In this document: in pieces, positions 19,082-27,415 of the stretch
Layout of the letters: every line of letters begins with the position of its first letter
Position numbering within the stretch: the first letter of the stretch is position 1
Assembly: GCF_001969265.1 (NCBI RefSeq)
Contig: NZ_CP019304.1
Coordinates: 4,278,001 to 4,342,000, forward strand
DNA: 64,000 nucleotides
Direction: 5' to 3'
DNA from: Arthrobacter sp. QXT-31
GTDB taxonomy: Bacteria > Actinomycetota > Actinomycetes > Actinomycetales > Micrococcaceae
The notes under the pieces: generated by a model
What the model was told of the DNA's origin: nothing
The model's input: the letters and a program-made list of their open reading frames with translations, nothing else
The model's database searches: none
Translations under genes and position numbers: made by a program

Positions 19082-20020
19082 ATGGACAAGCGGCGGACCG
19101 GCATCGGCCTGACAGGGTTCGCCAGTCTGCCGCCCGTCCCGGCCATCGAGTCGGAGGCCGGCGACCTCGAGGTGCTGGCCGGGATCCGCGACGTGCTGGC
19201 CGGGCTGCCGCTGGCCCTTCTGACCGGGGCGGGGCTCAGCACCGACTCGGGCATCCCGGACTACCGCGGGCCGGATTCGCCCCCTCGCTCACCGATGACC
19301 TACCAGGAATTTGTCGCTGACGCGGCCAACCGGCAGCGTTACTGGGCGCGGAACCATATCGGCTGGTCCCACCTGAGGCGGGCAAGCCCCAATGCCGGCC
19401 ATTCCGCCGTCGCAGTCCTCGAACAGCGCGGTCTCCTGACCGGACTGATCACTCAGAACGTGGACCGCCTCCACGAGGACGCCGGGAGTGTTAACGTCGT
19501 GGACCTGCACGGACGCTTCGACCAGGTGATTTGCCTGGAGTGCCGGCGAACGTACTCGCGGCAGCTGCTCGCCAGGGTTTTGGAAGAGCTGAATCCGGAC
19601 TTTCTTGATGATGCGATGAATTCCGGCCTCGTTGAAATGGCGCCTGACGCGGATGCCACAGTCGAGGACCTGCGGCTGATCCGGAGCTTCGTGGTGGCGC
19701 GCTGCCCCGCGTGCAGCGGTGTCCTGAAGCCGGACTTTGTGTACTTTGGCGAAAACGTCCCCAAGGACCGGGTTGAGCGCGCCTACACAATGGTGGATGA
19801 CGCTGGGGCCCTGCTTGTTGCCGGTTCCTCACTGAGCGTGATGAGCGGACTGCGGTTTGTCCGTCACGCCGCCAAGCAAGGCAAACCCGTTGTGATCATC
19901 AACCGTGGGCAGACGCGCGGTGACGACCTCGCCACCATCAAGCTCGAGGCCGGTGTCAGCGAGTCCCTTGCCTGGCTCGCAGAAGAATTGCCGGCGCTTT
20001 CCGCGGGCTCGCCCGATTAG
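19082..20020 (+). CDS. NAD-dependent protein deacylase, Sir2 family
   Basis: A sirtuin of 312 aa. NAD-binding LLTGAGLSTDSGIPDYRG (about residues 41-58), the catalytic stretch TQNVDRLHEDAG with the general-base His in DLHGRFD, two zinc cysteine pairs (CLEC, CPAC) and GSSLSVMSG are all present. It removes acyl groups from protein lysines using NAD; target proteins cannot be inferred. It starts 16 bases after the peroxiredoxin gene on the same strand and may share its transcript. Confidence 0.93.
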   Translation: MDKRRTGIGLTGFASLPPVPAIESEAGDLEVLAGIRDVLAGLPLALLTGAGLSTDSGIPDYRGPDSPPRSPMTYQEFVADAANRQRYWARNHIGWSHLRRASPNAGHSAVAVLEQRGLLTGLITQNVDRLHEDAGSVNVVDLHGRFDQVICLECRRTYSRQLLARVLEELNPDFLDDAMNSGLVEMAPDADATVEDLRLIRSFVVARCPACSGVLKPDFVYFGENVPKDRVERAYTMVDDAGALLVAGSSLSVMSGLRFVRHAAKQGKPVVIINRGQTRGDDLATIKLEAGVSESLAWLAEELPALSAGSPD

Positions 20021-20023
20021 CGT

Positions 20024-20052
20024 TTGAGGGCACTGTTCGGGTAGAGTCTATG
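20024..20052 (+). promoter_or_regulatory. possible promoter of tRNA-Val
   Basis: TTGAGG and TCTATG separated by 17 bases, ending 40 bases before the tRNA. The -10 match is weak. Confidence 0.33.
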
Positions 20053-20092
20053 TTCGTTGGTTCAAGCGCTTTGGCGCGAAAAGCCGTCTTTT

Positions 20093-20165
20093 GGGTCTTT
20101 AGCTCAGCTGGTAGAGCGCCACGTTTACACCGTGGATGTCATCGGTTCGATCCCGGTAGGACCCA
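20093..20165 (+). tRNA. tRNA-Val (anticodon TAC)
   Basis: 73 bases folding as a complete cloverleaf: acceptor GGGTCTT/AGGACCC, D arm GCTC..GAGC, anticodon stem CCACG/CGTGG with loop TTTACAC (anticodon TAC), and T arm with GGTTCGATCCC. The 3' CCA is not encoded. Confidence 0.95.
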
Positions 20166-20170
20166 CCTTG

Positions 20171-20215
20171 AAAACCCCGTTTGACCAGGTCTTAGCGCTG
20201 GTCAGGCGGGGTTTT
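20171..20215 (+). terminator. terminator after tRNA-Val
   Basis: Two-part stem: AAAACCCCG/CGGGGTTTT outside and GACCAG/CTGGTC inside, ending in a T run. Confidence 0.88.
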
Positions 20216-20318
20216 GTGTTTCCCTCGGATGCTCCGGCCAGTGGCTGTTCCCGGCTGGCCCTTTCCGGAGAACCCGGCCCCTTCCGAAAATGTCTGAGCC
20301 CGCCCGTAGCCTGCCGGC

Positions 20319-20609
20319 ATGGAACACGTACTTGTAAAGACTGCTGCCGACGGGCAGCCTGGCGCTGTTATCCGGGGCGGCCAGGAGTGGACGGTGGGCG
20401 CGGAACCGCTGCGGTGGTTTGAACGCGTCAGCTGGTGGGAAGCGGAGCGCCGCATGCCGCTGGGACTGAGCCGTGTTGACGTCGAAGTGTGGCGGTTGCA
20501 GGCCCGGCTGGGGCGCAACGCCGGATCGGCGCTGACCACCATGGAGATCATCCGCGACGGACTCGGCGGCGGGTGGCGGCTGCGCAGCGCCGTGGCGGAC
20601 GCGGCCTGA
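20319..20609 (+). CDS. DUF6504 family protein (chromosomal copy)
   Basis: A protein of 96 aa with WTVGAEPLRWFERVSWW, VEVWRLQARLG and GGGWRLRSAVAD, the DUF6504 layout, and so a paralogue of the element-borne protein at 4904-5233. It stands alone between tRNA-Val and the IclR gene, without an obvious SOS box in the 150 bases upstream. No translesion polymerase gene is adjacent. Function unknown. Confidence 0.78.
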   Translation: MEHVLVKTAADGQPGAVIRGGQEWTVGAEPLRWFERVSWWEAERRMPLGLSRVDVEVWRLQARLGRNAGSALTTMEIIRDGLGGGWRLRSAVADAA

Positions 20610-20934
20610 AGGACCGAAACAACGAAAAACGGATAGGTCCGAAAATTGGATAAGCCTTCCACCGCGACTATTGGGGGATGCCGCGGTGGAAGGCTTGAAA
20701 TTGAATATACCGTGAACCTTCGGAAACAGGAAACCGTTAAATTGCGGCCACCGACACGGTGGTTTCCGCCTTCCAGCGCACAGCGGTGGCGTCCGCATGC
20801 CTATATCCACGGCAAACCAACCAGTATGATGGGAGGTGTTCAGTTGACTGGACGCTTTTGGCATCGGCGCCGGGTTTCGTGCGCGGTGCAACCCGACGAC
20901 CCCGCTGTCTGAGCGCGTATCGAAAAGGAGAATC
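20610..20934. other. intergenic region before the IclR gene
   Basis: 325 bases. It holds the perfect inverted repeat at 20652-20696 and, further on, the TTGACT hexamer at 20843-20848 that may belong to the iclR-type gene's promoter. An 88-codon frame here (20646-20912) has no protein-like features and is not called. Confidence 0.4.
20652..20696. terminator. perfect inverted repeat, probable terminator of the DUF6504 gene
   Basis: AAGCCTTCCACCGCG and its exact complement, 15 base pairs with a 15-base loop, starting 43 bases after the DUF6504 stop. No long T run follows. Confidence 0.6.
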
Positions 20935-21732
20935 ATGGCCGATTCCCGCACCCCCAAAGCCAACGACGGGCTGGGCAGCGCGTCCCCGGCGCCGGCCGTC
21001 ACACGCGCCGCCGCAGTGCTGGAGTCGCTCGCAGCATCCGCCACGGGCCGACTGACCCTCAGCGACCTCGCCCGGGACCTCGGGATCCCCAAATCCTCCA
21101 CCTCGAATCTCCTGCTGGCCCTTGAGGAGGCGAGGCTTATCAGCAGGCAGGGCGCCGAGTATACGTTGGGACGCAAGCTCGTTGAGTTGGGCGCCGCCTA
21201 CCTGAGCCGGCTTGACGAGGTGCAGGAGTTCTACCGATTCTGCGAGCAGGCACCCACACTGTCCGGCGAGACGGTGCGCATCGCCATGCTGGACGGCGCC
21301 AACGTCATCTACTTGGCACGTTATGAGGGCCATCCGGCCGTCCGCCTGACCTCCAACATCGGCGACAAGATGCCGGTCTCCCTGTGTGCCGTGGGCAAGG
21401 CCCTGATCGCGAGGCTCCACGACCACGACATCGACGCGATGTTCGCGGACGATGCGGAACTTCCCGTGCTGACTCCCAAGTCACTGCGCACGGGAGCGGA
21501 GTTGAAAGCGCAACTGCAGCAGATCCGCGAGCAGGGCTATGCATTTGAGGACGAGGAATCCACCACAGGCGTGGTGTGCCTGGCCGTGACTGTGCCCACC
21601 CACGGAGCACACGGCCCCAGCCTTGGCCTGTCCGTGACTGCCCTGAAGGCTACGTACTCCCAGGAGCAGGGCGCCCAGATGGTCAAGGAGCTCAATGAAT
21701 TGGCGAGGTCCCTCGGAAACCCCATGGGCTAG
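20935..21732 (+). CDS. IclR family transcriptional regulator
   Basis: A regulator of 265 aa. The N-terminal winged helix (VTRAAAVLESLAASATGRLTLSDLARDLGIPKSSTSNLL region, residues about 20-60) is followed by the IclR effector domain with ARYEGHPAVRLTSNIGDKMPVSLCAVGKA. AAAGGAG lies 6 bases before the ATG. It lies upstream of an MHS-type transporter and a group of dehydrogenases; it likely controls sugar-acid or aromatic-acid uptake and breakdown. An inverted repeat just downstream (21765-21785) is a candidate site. Confidence 0.9.
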   Translation: MADSRTPKANDGLGSASPAPAVTRAAAVLESLAASATGRLTLSDLARDLGIPKSSTSNLLLALEEARLISRQGAEYTLGRKLVELGAAYLSRLDEVQEFYRFCEQAPTLSGETVRIAMLDGANVIYLARYEGHPAVRLTSNIGDKMPVSLCAVGKALIARLHDHDIDAMFADDAELPVLTPKSLRTGAELKAQLQQIREQGYAFEDEESTTGVVCLAVTVPTHGAHGPSLGLSVTALKATYSQEQGAQMVKELNELARSLGNPMG

Positions 21733-21764
21733 GCGCATGCCGGCCTATTGGCTAGTCGTTCATC

Positions 21765-21785
21765 ATGTTGTACGCTGTTCAACAT
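21765..21785. promoter_or_regulatory. inverted repeat in the transporter promoter region (candidate IclR operator)
   Basis: ATGTTG-N9-CAACAT between the regulator and transporter genes. The flanking GTTCATCAT also occurs at 24503-24511, before the dehydrogenase genes, suggesting a shared regulator. Binding is inferred only. Confidence 0.42.
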
Positions 21786-21856
21786 AGTGATCGACGCAAT
21801 AGTGTTGTCACTACCCACCAGGCCAACGGGGGCCTGGTGTCTTTGAGGGAGTGCTA

Positions 21857-23206
21857 GTGACAACTCGTACTGATTCACCGCTGGCTGAGGCGGACGGCGC
21901 CGTCGTCGAACCGGAACAGCTGCGGAGGGCAACGCTTGCCAGCTCCGTGGGCTCCGCTTTGGAGTACTACGACTTTTACATCTACGGCCTGGCATCGGCC
22001 CTCATCTTCGGGCCGCTGTTCTTCAAGCCGCTGGGCGATGAGGGCGCGCTGATCGCATCATTCGCCACCTACGGCGTAGGCTTCGCTGCCCGCCCCTTCG
22101 GCGGCATCGTCTTTGGCTACATCGGAGACCGCTTCGGCCGGAAAATGGTGCTGATCCTGACCATCGGCCTGATGGGAGCCGCAAGCTTCGCGATCGGCCT
22201 GCTGCCGACCTTTGAACAGGCGGGCATGGTCGGCGCAATACTCCTGGTGGTCCTCCGGATCCTCCAGGGACTTGGAGCCGGCGCGGAGCAGGCCGGCGCT
22301 ACCACGCTGATCTCGGAAGTGGCCCCACGCCGCCGTCGTGGTTTCTTTGCCTCGCTGCCGTTCGTGGGCATCCAGCTGGGCACCCTCCTGGGTGCCGGCA
22401 CCTTCGCCCTTATTGCGACCGCCGACAAGGCTGTCCTCGAGGGCTGGCTCTGGCGGGTGCCTTTCCTGGCCAGCGTGGTCCTCATCGTCATCGCGGTCTT
22501 CATCCGCCTGCGGCTCAAGGAAACCCCGGTCTTCCAGGAGCTGGAGAAGCACAAGAACGTCGTGAAAAACCCCGTGGGCCAGCTTTGGAAGCATTCCAAG
22601 AAGAACGTCCTGGTGGGCATCGGCCTGCGGATGGGTGAGAACGGAAACTCATCCATTTACTCCGCACTGCTGGTGGCGTTCCTTGCAGCCCCGGCAGGCG
22701 TCTTTCCCGGCGACAAGTTCATCGGTCCCGTCGGCCTCCTGATCGCCGCGGCTTTTGCCGCCCTCATGGTGGTCACCTTCGGTGCCTTGTCCGACCGCTT
22801 TGGCCGCGTCCCGGTCTACCGCTATGGCGCCCTGTTCCAGGCCGTTATCGCCTTCCCGGCCTTCTACCTCGTGACTTTGGGCAACGTCACGCTGGTCTGG
22901 GTGGTCATGGTGGTGGGCATCGCCCTTGGCGTGCAGTCCATGCTGGGTCCGCAGTGCCCGCTGCTGCCCGAACTGTTCGGTTCCCAGTACCGTTTCACCG
23001 GTGTTGCCATGGCCCGGGAACTCTCCGCTGTACTGGCCGGCGGCCTGGTTCCGCTGGTGGGAGCGGCCCTGCTGGCAGCCACCGGCTACTCCTGGCTTGT
23101 CCTGGCGCTCTACTCCCTGATCCTTGCCCTGATCTCCTTCGTGAGCACCTTCTTCACGCCGGAAACCGTTGGCCGCGACCTGGTTGCCATCGAGGACGCC
23201 CGCTAG
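21857..23206 (+). CDS. MFS transporter, metabolite:H+ symporter (MHS) type
   Basis: An inner-membrane transporter of 449 aa with about 12 hydrophobic segments. SVGSALEYYDFYIYG near the N-terminus and GYIGDRFGRKM between helices 2 and 3 are hallmarks of the MHS group (KgtP/ProP/ShiA-like), which carry organic acids, betaines or aromatic acids. GALSDRFGRVPVY is the second-half copy of the motif. I chose the GTG at 21857 (GAGGGA 6 bases upstream) over one 6 bases earlier. It follows the IclR gene and probably serves the dehydrogenase cluster; the substrate cannot be read from sequence. Confidence 0.9.
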   Translation: MTTRTDSPLAEADGAVVEPEQLRRATLASSVGSALEYYDFYIYGLASALIFGPLFFKPLGDEGALIASFATYGVGFAARPFGGIVFGYIGDRFGRKMVLILTIGLMGAASFAIGLLPTFEQAGMVGAILLVVLRILQGLGAGAEQAGATTLISEVAPRRRRGFFASLPFVGIQLGTLLGAGTFALIATADKAVLEGWLWRVPFLASVVLIVIAVFIRLRLKETPVFQELEKHKNVVKNPVGQLWKHSKKNVLVGIGLRMGENGNSSIYSALLVAFLAAPAGVFPGDKFIGPVGLLIAAAFAALMVVTFGALSDRFGRVPVYRYGALFQAVIAFPAFYLVTLGNVTLVWVVMVVGIALGVQSMLGPQCPLLPELFGSQYRFTGVAMARELSAVLAGGLVPLVGAALLAATGYSWLVLALYSLILALISFVSTFFTPETVGRDLVAIEDAR

Positions 23207-23234
23207 GACGGCGCACAGCCGGAAACCACGCAGC

Positions 23235-23326
23235 GCGAACGTACAGCTGTGGCCCCAGTTCCCAAGCGGAATGGGGCCACAGCTGTACGTTCGCGTTTGG
23301 GTTTGGGGCCACAAGTGTACGTTCGC
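23235..23326. repeat. three-copy 23-bp intergenic repeat, two copies forming a hairpin
   Basis: Copy 1 (23235-23257) begins GCGAACGTACAGCTGTGG; copy 2 (23272-23294) is its exact reverse complement; copy 3 (23304-23326) repeats copy 2 with two changes near the centre. The first two copies can form a 23-base-pair stem. The repeat follows the transporter gene. Confidence 0.85.
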
Positions 23327-23364
23327 GCTGGGACAACAACTCAGGCGTGGGGGAGGACGCAAAA

Positions 23365-23400
23365 GGAGAGCCGGGCAACCTTGGGGCTGCCCGGCTCTCC
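23365..23400. terminator. bidirectional terminator between transporter and 2-hydroxyacid dehydrogenase genes
   Basis: GGAGAGCCGGGCA with its exact complement, 13 base pairs and a 10-base loop, between convergent genes. Confidence 0.75.
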
Positions 23401-23447
23401 GTGCTTCCGCCGCAGGAGCCCTGCGGCAGGCGGTCTGGTTGGAGGGT

Positions 23448-24512
23448 TTAGTAGAAGTGGACCGTATCCACGAGGTGGGGGAGTTCGCCGCCGTCGAGGA
23501 ACGTCCTGAGGTTGCTGCAGAAGCGCTCTGCGATCAGGCGGTTCTCGGCCGCGCTGAGCGCCGAGGTGTGCGGCGACACCATCACACGCGGGTGGTTCCA
23601 GAGGGGGCTGTCCTGCGGCAGCGGTTCGACGGCGAACACGTCCAGGCAGGCGTAGGACACCTGGCCGTTCTCCAGCGCCTCGAGCAGTGCGTCCTCATCC
23701 ACCACCGTTCCGCGGCCCACATTCACGAACACGGTGCCGGGCTTCATCGCGGCGAAGACCTCGCGGTTGAAAAGCTTCTCCGTGTAGGGGGTGCCCGGGA
23801 GGGTGTTCACGACGGCGTCTGCCGAGGAGAGCAGGCCGGCCAGTCCGCTGTTGTCCGCCACTTCCTCGATGCCGTCGATCGGCTCCACGGTACGTTTGGT
23901 CCCGCTGACCCTCATGCCGAGGGCGCGGACGATGCGGGCAGTTTCCAGCCCGATTTCGCCGAGCCCCGTGATCACCAGCGAGGACCCGTTGACCAGCCTG
24001 GTGGGTGTGCGGAGCTCCGGCCACGCCTTGGCGGCCTGGTCCTGTGCGAGTTCCGCGGTGCGCTTGAACCCGTTGAGGATGCCCATCACCGCAAACTCCG
24101 CGAGGGGCAGGGCGTGCACACCGGCAGAGGTGGTCACCTTGAACTTGTTCAGTGTCGCGGCATCGAGGCCGGAGGCCTTGACTGCACCGCCGGCCCCTGC
24201 CGCCATGGCGTGGATCCATTGCAGGCGCGGGTTTTCCTTCGCGATCCGCGCCAGGCCTGAGGGGCTTTCGTTCGGAAAGCCGTACAGCACGTCGGCCTTG
24301 CCCAGCATCTCCCAGTAGCGGTCCTCCTGCTCCGGAGTGCGCTTGAAGTCCGGGTCGCCGGCGTGGTCTGCGGGGAACCGCTCTGGCGGCAGCAGGTCGG
24401 GTTCGTAGAGAACGGTTACGGAGGGATCTACGGCGCGGATGCGTTCCACGAACTCGGCTTCGAGCGGGACGGCGATCGCGACGGTGGTTTCAGTCGTCAT
24501 GATGTTCATCAT
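23448..24512 (-). CDS. D-isomer-specific 2-hydroxyacid dehydrogenase
   Basis: An NAD(P)-dependent reductase of 354 aa (350 from the second good ATG at 24500). The Rossmann motif is GLGEIGLETARIV. Catalytic residues are Arg in VNVGRGTVVDE, Glu in DVFAVEPLP and His in SPHTSAL. Such enzymes interconvert 2-keto and D-2-hydroxy acids. It is divergent from the HIBADH-like gene across an 80-base gap. The start is uncertain: three ATGs lie within 13 bases (24512, 24509, 24500), none with a good ribosome site, so a leaderless message is possible. Confidence 0.9.
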   Translation of the reverse strand: MMNIMTTETTVAIAVPLEAEFVERIRAVDPSVTVLYEPDLLPPERFPADHAGDPDFKRTPEQEDRYWEMLGKADVLYGFPNESPSGLARIAKENPRLQWIHAMAAGAGGAVKASGLDAATLNKFKVTTSAGVHALPLAEFAVMGILNGFKRTAELAQDQAAKAWPELRTPTRLVNGSSLVITGLGEIGLETARIVRALGMRVSGTKRTVEPIDGIEEVADNSGLAGLLSSADAVVNTLPGTPYTEKLFNREVFAAMKPGTVFVNVGRGTVVDEDALLEALENGQVSYACLDVFAVEPLPQDSPLWNHPRVMVSPHTSALSAAENRLIAERFCSNLRTFLDGGELPHLVDTVHFY

Positions 24513-24537
24513 ACTGAATAGGGGCTAGAATACTGAA
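24503..24537. promoter_or_regulatory. direct repeats in the divergent promoter region
   Basis: ATACTGAA at 24511-24518 and again at 24530-24537, 19 bases apart (about two helical turns), preceded by GTTCATCAT. The site overlaps the start of the minus-strand dehydrogenase gene. It is a candidate operator for the IclR or GntR regulator nearby. Confidence 0.38.
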
Positions 24538-24592
24538 CAGATTTTCGGATATAGACCAGACGTTGCCACGACGAAGTGAGGGTTCGCTGCAC

Positions 24593-25522
24593 ATGGAGAT
24601 ACAGAGGGCTGGCTTTGTGGGCCTGGGGCTGATGGGGGCGCCGATGGCGGCGAACCTGGCGAAGAAGGGCTGGACAGTTACGGCGTGGAACCGGTCGCCT
24701 GGCGCGCTGGAGGACTTCCGGCGCGTCGGCGGGTCGGCCGCCGGGGGTGTGGAGCAGCTCAGGGACGAGCCGGTGATCGCCTTCATGCTGCCTGACGTCG
24801 CCTACATCGAGGACGCGGCGGTCGGGTTGCTGGCGAGCTGGCAGGCGGCACCGCCGGCGGCCGGCACGGCAGTGGTGGTCATGAGCAGCGTTTCCCCCAC
24901 TGCGGTCAAGGCTTTCGGGCAAAAGGTCCAGGAGGCCAGTTCGGGCAACGCCGTGGTGGTGGACGCCCCGGTGAGCGGCGGGACGAAGGGAGCCATCGAG
25001 GGCACCCTCGCCATCATGGCCGGTGCGGACGATGAGGCCGACTTCCGCCGGCTGCAGCCGTTCTTCGAGGCCATGGGCACTACCGTGCGGCTCCTGGGCC
25101 CGCTCGGCGCCGGATCGCTGGCAAAGGCCTGCAACCAGCTGGTGGTGGGAACGACGACGGCGGCGCTCGCCGAAGCTGCCGAGCTCGCCGAGCGTTCGGG
25201 CGTCGATGTCGCGGCCCTCTACGAGGTGCTCTCCGGTGGCCTGGCAGGAAGCCGGGTCCTGGAGCAGGTGGGCCCCCGGATTGCCCGGAAGGACTACGCC
25301 CCCACGGGCCCGGCCAAGTTCATGCACAAGGACCTGTCCTTCGTCGTGGAGTCGGCAGATGCCGCAGGGAGCGCCGTCCCGATGGCCCGGGCCGGCGTCG
25401 AGCTGTATGCCGAACTAAAACGGCAGGGCCTTGGCGACCAGGACCTCGCCGTTGTGCGGCAGACCATTTCCAACCTCAGCAGGACGGGCGCAGTGCGCGC
25501 CACAGAAGGGACTGATTCATGA
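24593..25522 (+). CDS. 3-hydroxyisobutyrate dehydrogenase-like NAD(P)-dependent oxidoreductase
   Basis: A beta-hydroxyacid dehydrogenase of 309 aa. GFVGLGLMGAPMAANLAKKG is the N-terminal dinucleotide motif; VDAPVSGGTKGAIEGTLAIMAG is the substrate motif; the catalytic lysine is in GSLAKACNQLV. Candidate reactions are tartronate semialdehyde or similar short hydroxy-acid oxidation. I chose the ATG at 24593, which gives the standard N-terminus. Its stop overlaps the start of the SDR gene by 4 bases. Confidence 0.9.
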   Translation: MEIQRAGFVGLGLMGAPMAANLAKKGWTVTAWNRSPGALEDFRRVGGSAAGGVEQLRDEPVIAFMLPDVAYIEDAAVGLLASWQAAPPAAGTAVVVMSSVSPTAVKAFGQKVQEASSGNAVVVDAPVSGGTKGAIEGTLAIMAGADDEADFRRLQPFFEAMGTTVRLLGPLGAGSLAKACNQLVVGTTTAALAEAAELAERSGVDVAALYEVLSGGLAGSRVLEQVGPRIARKDYAPTGPAKFMHKDLSFVVESADAAGSAVPMARAGVELYAELKRQGLGDQDLAVVRQTISNLSRTGAVRATEGTDS

Positions 25523-26289
25523 CTTCACTTTTTGATTTGACCGGGCGGGTTGCTTTGGTGACGGGTTCGAGCCGGGGGATTGGTAACGCCCTGGCGCGGG
25601 GGTTGGCTGACGCGGGCGCGACGGTGGTGTTGAACGGGGTGGATCCGGAGCGGTTGAAGGCTGCGGAGGCGGTGATGGCTGCGGATTATGCGCCGGGGCG
25701 GGTGCACAGTGTGGCGTTTGATGTCACGGACGACGCCGCAGCCCAGGCGGGGGTGGCGTGGGTCGAGGAGCACGTGGGCCCGTTGGAGGTCCTGGTGAAC
25801 AATGCCGGGATCCAGCACCGGGTGCCGATGCTGGAGCTGGACGTGGCGGACTGGGAGCGGGTGCTGTCGACGGACCTGACCAGCGCGTTCCTGGTGGGCC
25901 GGGCCGCGGCCCGGCACATGGTGGCCCGGGGGCACGGGAAGATCATCAATATCTGTTCGGTGCAGACGGACCTGGCCCGGCCCACGATCGCCCCGTATGT
26001 GGCGGCGAAGGGCGGGCTGCGGAACCTGACCCGGGCGATGACCGCGGAGTGGGCCGGTTCCGGGCTGCAGATCAACGCGATCGCGCCGGGGTATATCCAT
26101 ACGGAGATGACGCAGAACCTGGTGGACGATGAGCAGTTCAACGCCTGGATTCTGGGCCGGACTCCGGCTGCGCGGTGGGGCACGGTGCAGGACCTGGCCG
26201 GCCCGGCGGTGTGGCTGGCCTCGTCCGGGTCTGATTTCGTGAACGGGCAGACGATCTTTATCGACGGCGGAATGACGGTGGTGGTCTGA
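25519..26289 (+). CDS. idnO: SDR family oxidoreductase, gluconate 5-dehydrogenase-like
   Basis: A short-chain dehydrogenase of 256 aa. NAD(P)-binding TGSSRGIG, NNAGIQHR, catalytic Ser in INICSVQT and YVAAK (Tyr and Lys), then INAIAPGYIHTEMT. The NNAGIQHR and FIDGGMTVVV segments resemble IdnO/GNO, which interconverts gluconate and 5-ketogluconate. Its neighbour is an IdnD-like dehydrogenase and gnd is nearby, which fits an idonate/ketogluconate route. It overlaps the preceding gene by 4 bases and the following start by 1. Confidence 0.85.
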   Translation: MTSLFDLTGRVALVTGSSRGIGNALARGLADAGATVVLNGVDPERLKAAEAVMAADYAPGRVHSVAFDVTDDAAAQAGVAWVEEHVGPLEVLVNNAGIQHRVPMLELDVADWERVLSTDLTSAFLVGRAAARHMVARGHGKIINICSVQTDLARPTIAPYVAAKGGLRNLTRAMTAEWAGSGLQINAIAPGYIHTEMTQNLVDDEQFNAWILGRTPAARWGTVQDLAGPAVWLASSGSDFVNGQTIFIDGGMTVVV

Positions 26290-27377
26290 TGACAACAACA
26301 CACAGCACAGCAGAAACAGCAGCAGCAGTGGAAGCGCTGCCGGCCTCGGGTCCGGCGGTGGTGGCGCACGGCAAGGGGATCTGCGGATCGATGACCTCCC
26401 GGTCACAGCGCCGGGGCCGGGTGAGACGGTGGTGGAGGTCCTGTACGGGGGGATTTGCGGGTCGGACCTGCATTACTGGCTGCACGGCGCGGCCGGGGAA
26501 TCGATCCTGAAGGCGCCCCTGGTCCTGGGGCATGAGATCAGCGGCCGGGTGTGCGGGCCGCGGCGGACGGGACCGGCCCGGCGGCGGGGACGCCGGTGGC
26601 GGTGCACCCTGCGACCCCGGGCCCGGGGGACGGGACGGTGAAGTACCCGGTGGAGCGGCCGAACCTGTCGCCGGGGTGCACGTACCTGGGCTCGGCGGCG
26701 CGGTTCCCGCACACGGACGGGGCGTTCAGCCGGTACGTGAACCTGCCGGTGCGGATGCTCCGCGCCCTGCCCGAAACCCTGGATCTGCGGACCGCGGCGC
26801 TGATCGAACCGGCCAGTGTGGCGTGGCATGCGGTGTCCCGGGCCGGGACGTCACCGGCAAAACCGCCCTCGTGATCGGCAGTGGCCCGATCGGGGCGCTG
26901 ACCGTCGCCGTGCTCAAACGCGCCGGGGCGGCCCGGATCGTCGCCGTCGACATGCACGAAAAGCCGCTGGAGATCGCCACGGCCGTGGGCGCGGACGAGG
27001 TCCTGCACGCCGGTGATAACGACAAGATCGCCGGAGTGCAGGCCGACGTCGTGATCGAGTCCTCCGGGAACCACCACGGCCTGGCCTCCGCGATCCAGGG
27101 CGCGGGCCGGGGCGGGACCGTGGTCATGGTCGGGCTGCTGCCCACCGGACCCCAGCCGGTCCTGATCTCCCTGGCCATCACCCGCGAACTGGACCTCAAG
27201 GGCTCGTTCCGGTTCAACAACGAAATCGACCAGGTCATCACCGCCCTCGCCGACGGCACCCTGCACATCGGACCGGTCATCACCCACGACTACCCCGTCA
27301 CCGACGCCCTCCAAGCCTTCGACACCGCCCGCAACTCCGCCCAATCCGGCAAAGTCCTCCTCAACTTCGGAGGCTGA
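26289..27377 (+). pseudogene. idnD: L-idonate 5-dehydrogenase-like zinc alcohol dehydrogenase, broken by three single-base losses
   Basis: A zinc-dependent medium-chain dehydrogenase spread over three frames. The N-terminal part MTTTHSTAETAAAVEALPAS runs to about 26375. The frame then shifts for ILYGGICGSDLHYWLHG-like and GHEISGR segments, shifts again near 26550 for the ADGT..PVAVHPA to EPASVAWHAVSRAG part, and returns near 26846 to the original frame for TALVIGSGPIGALTVAVLKRAG through to the end. Each break is explained by one missing G in or next to a G run (26375-26378, about 26550, 26845-26847). Three losses restore the starting frame. Either a true pseudogene or base-calling errors in G runs; the rest of the gene looks well preserved. 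Confidence 0.82.
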
Positions 27378-27415
27378 CGGCGCAGGCTCAGCGGCGGCCG
27401 CGCCCGCAAAGAGGG

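Noticed and set aside
20646..20912. 88-codon frame before the IclR gene
   Set aside because: It begins inside a perfect inverted repeat and its product has no protein-like pattern.
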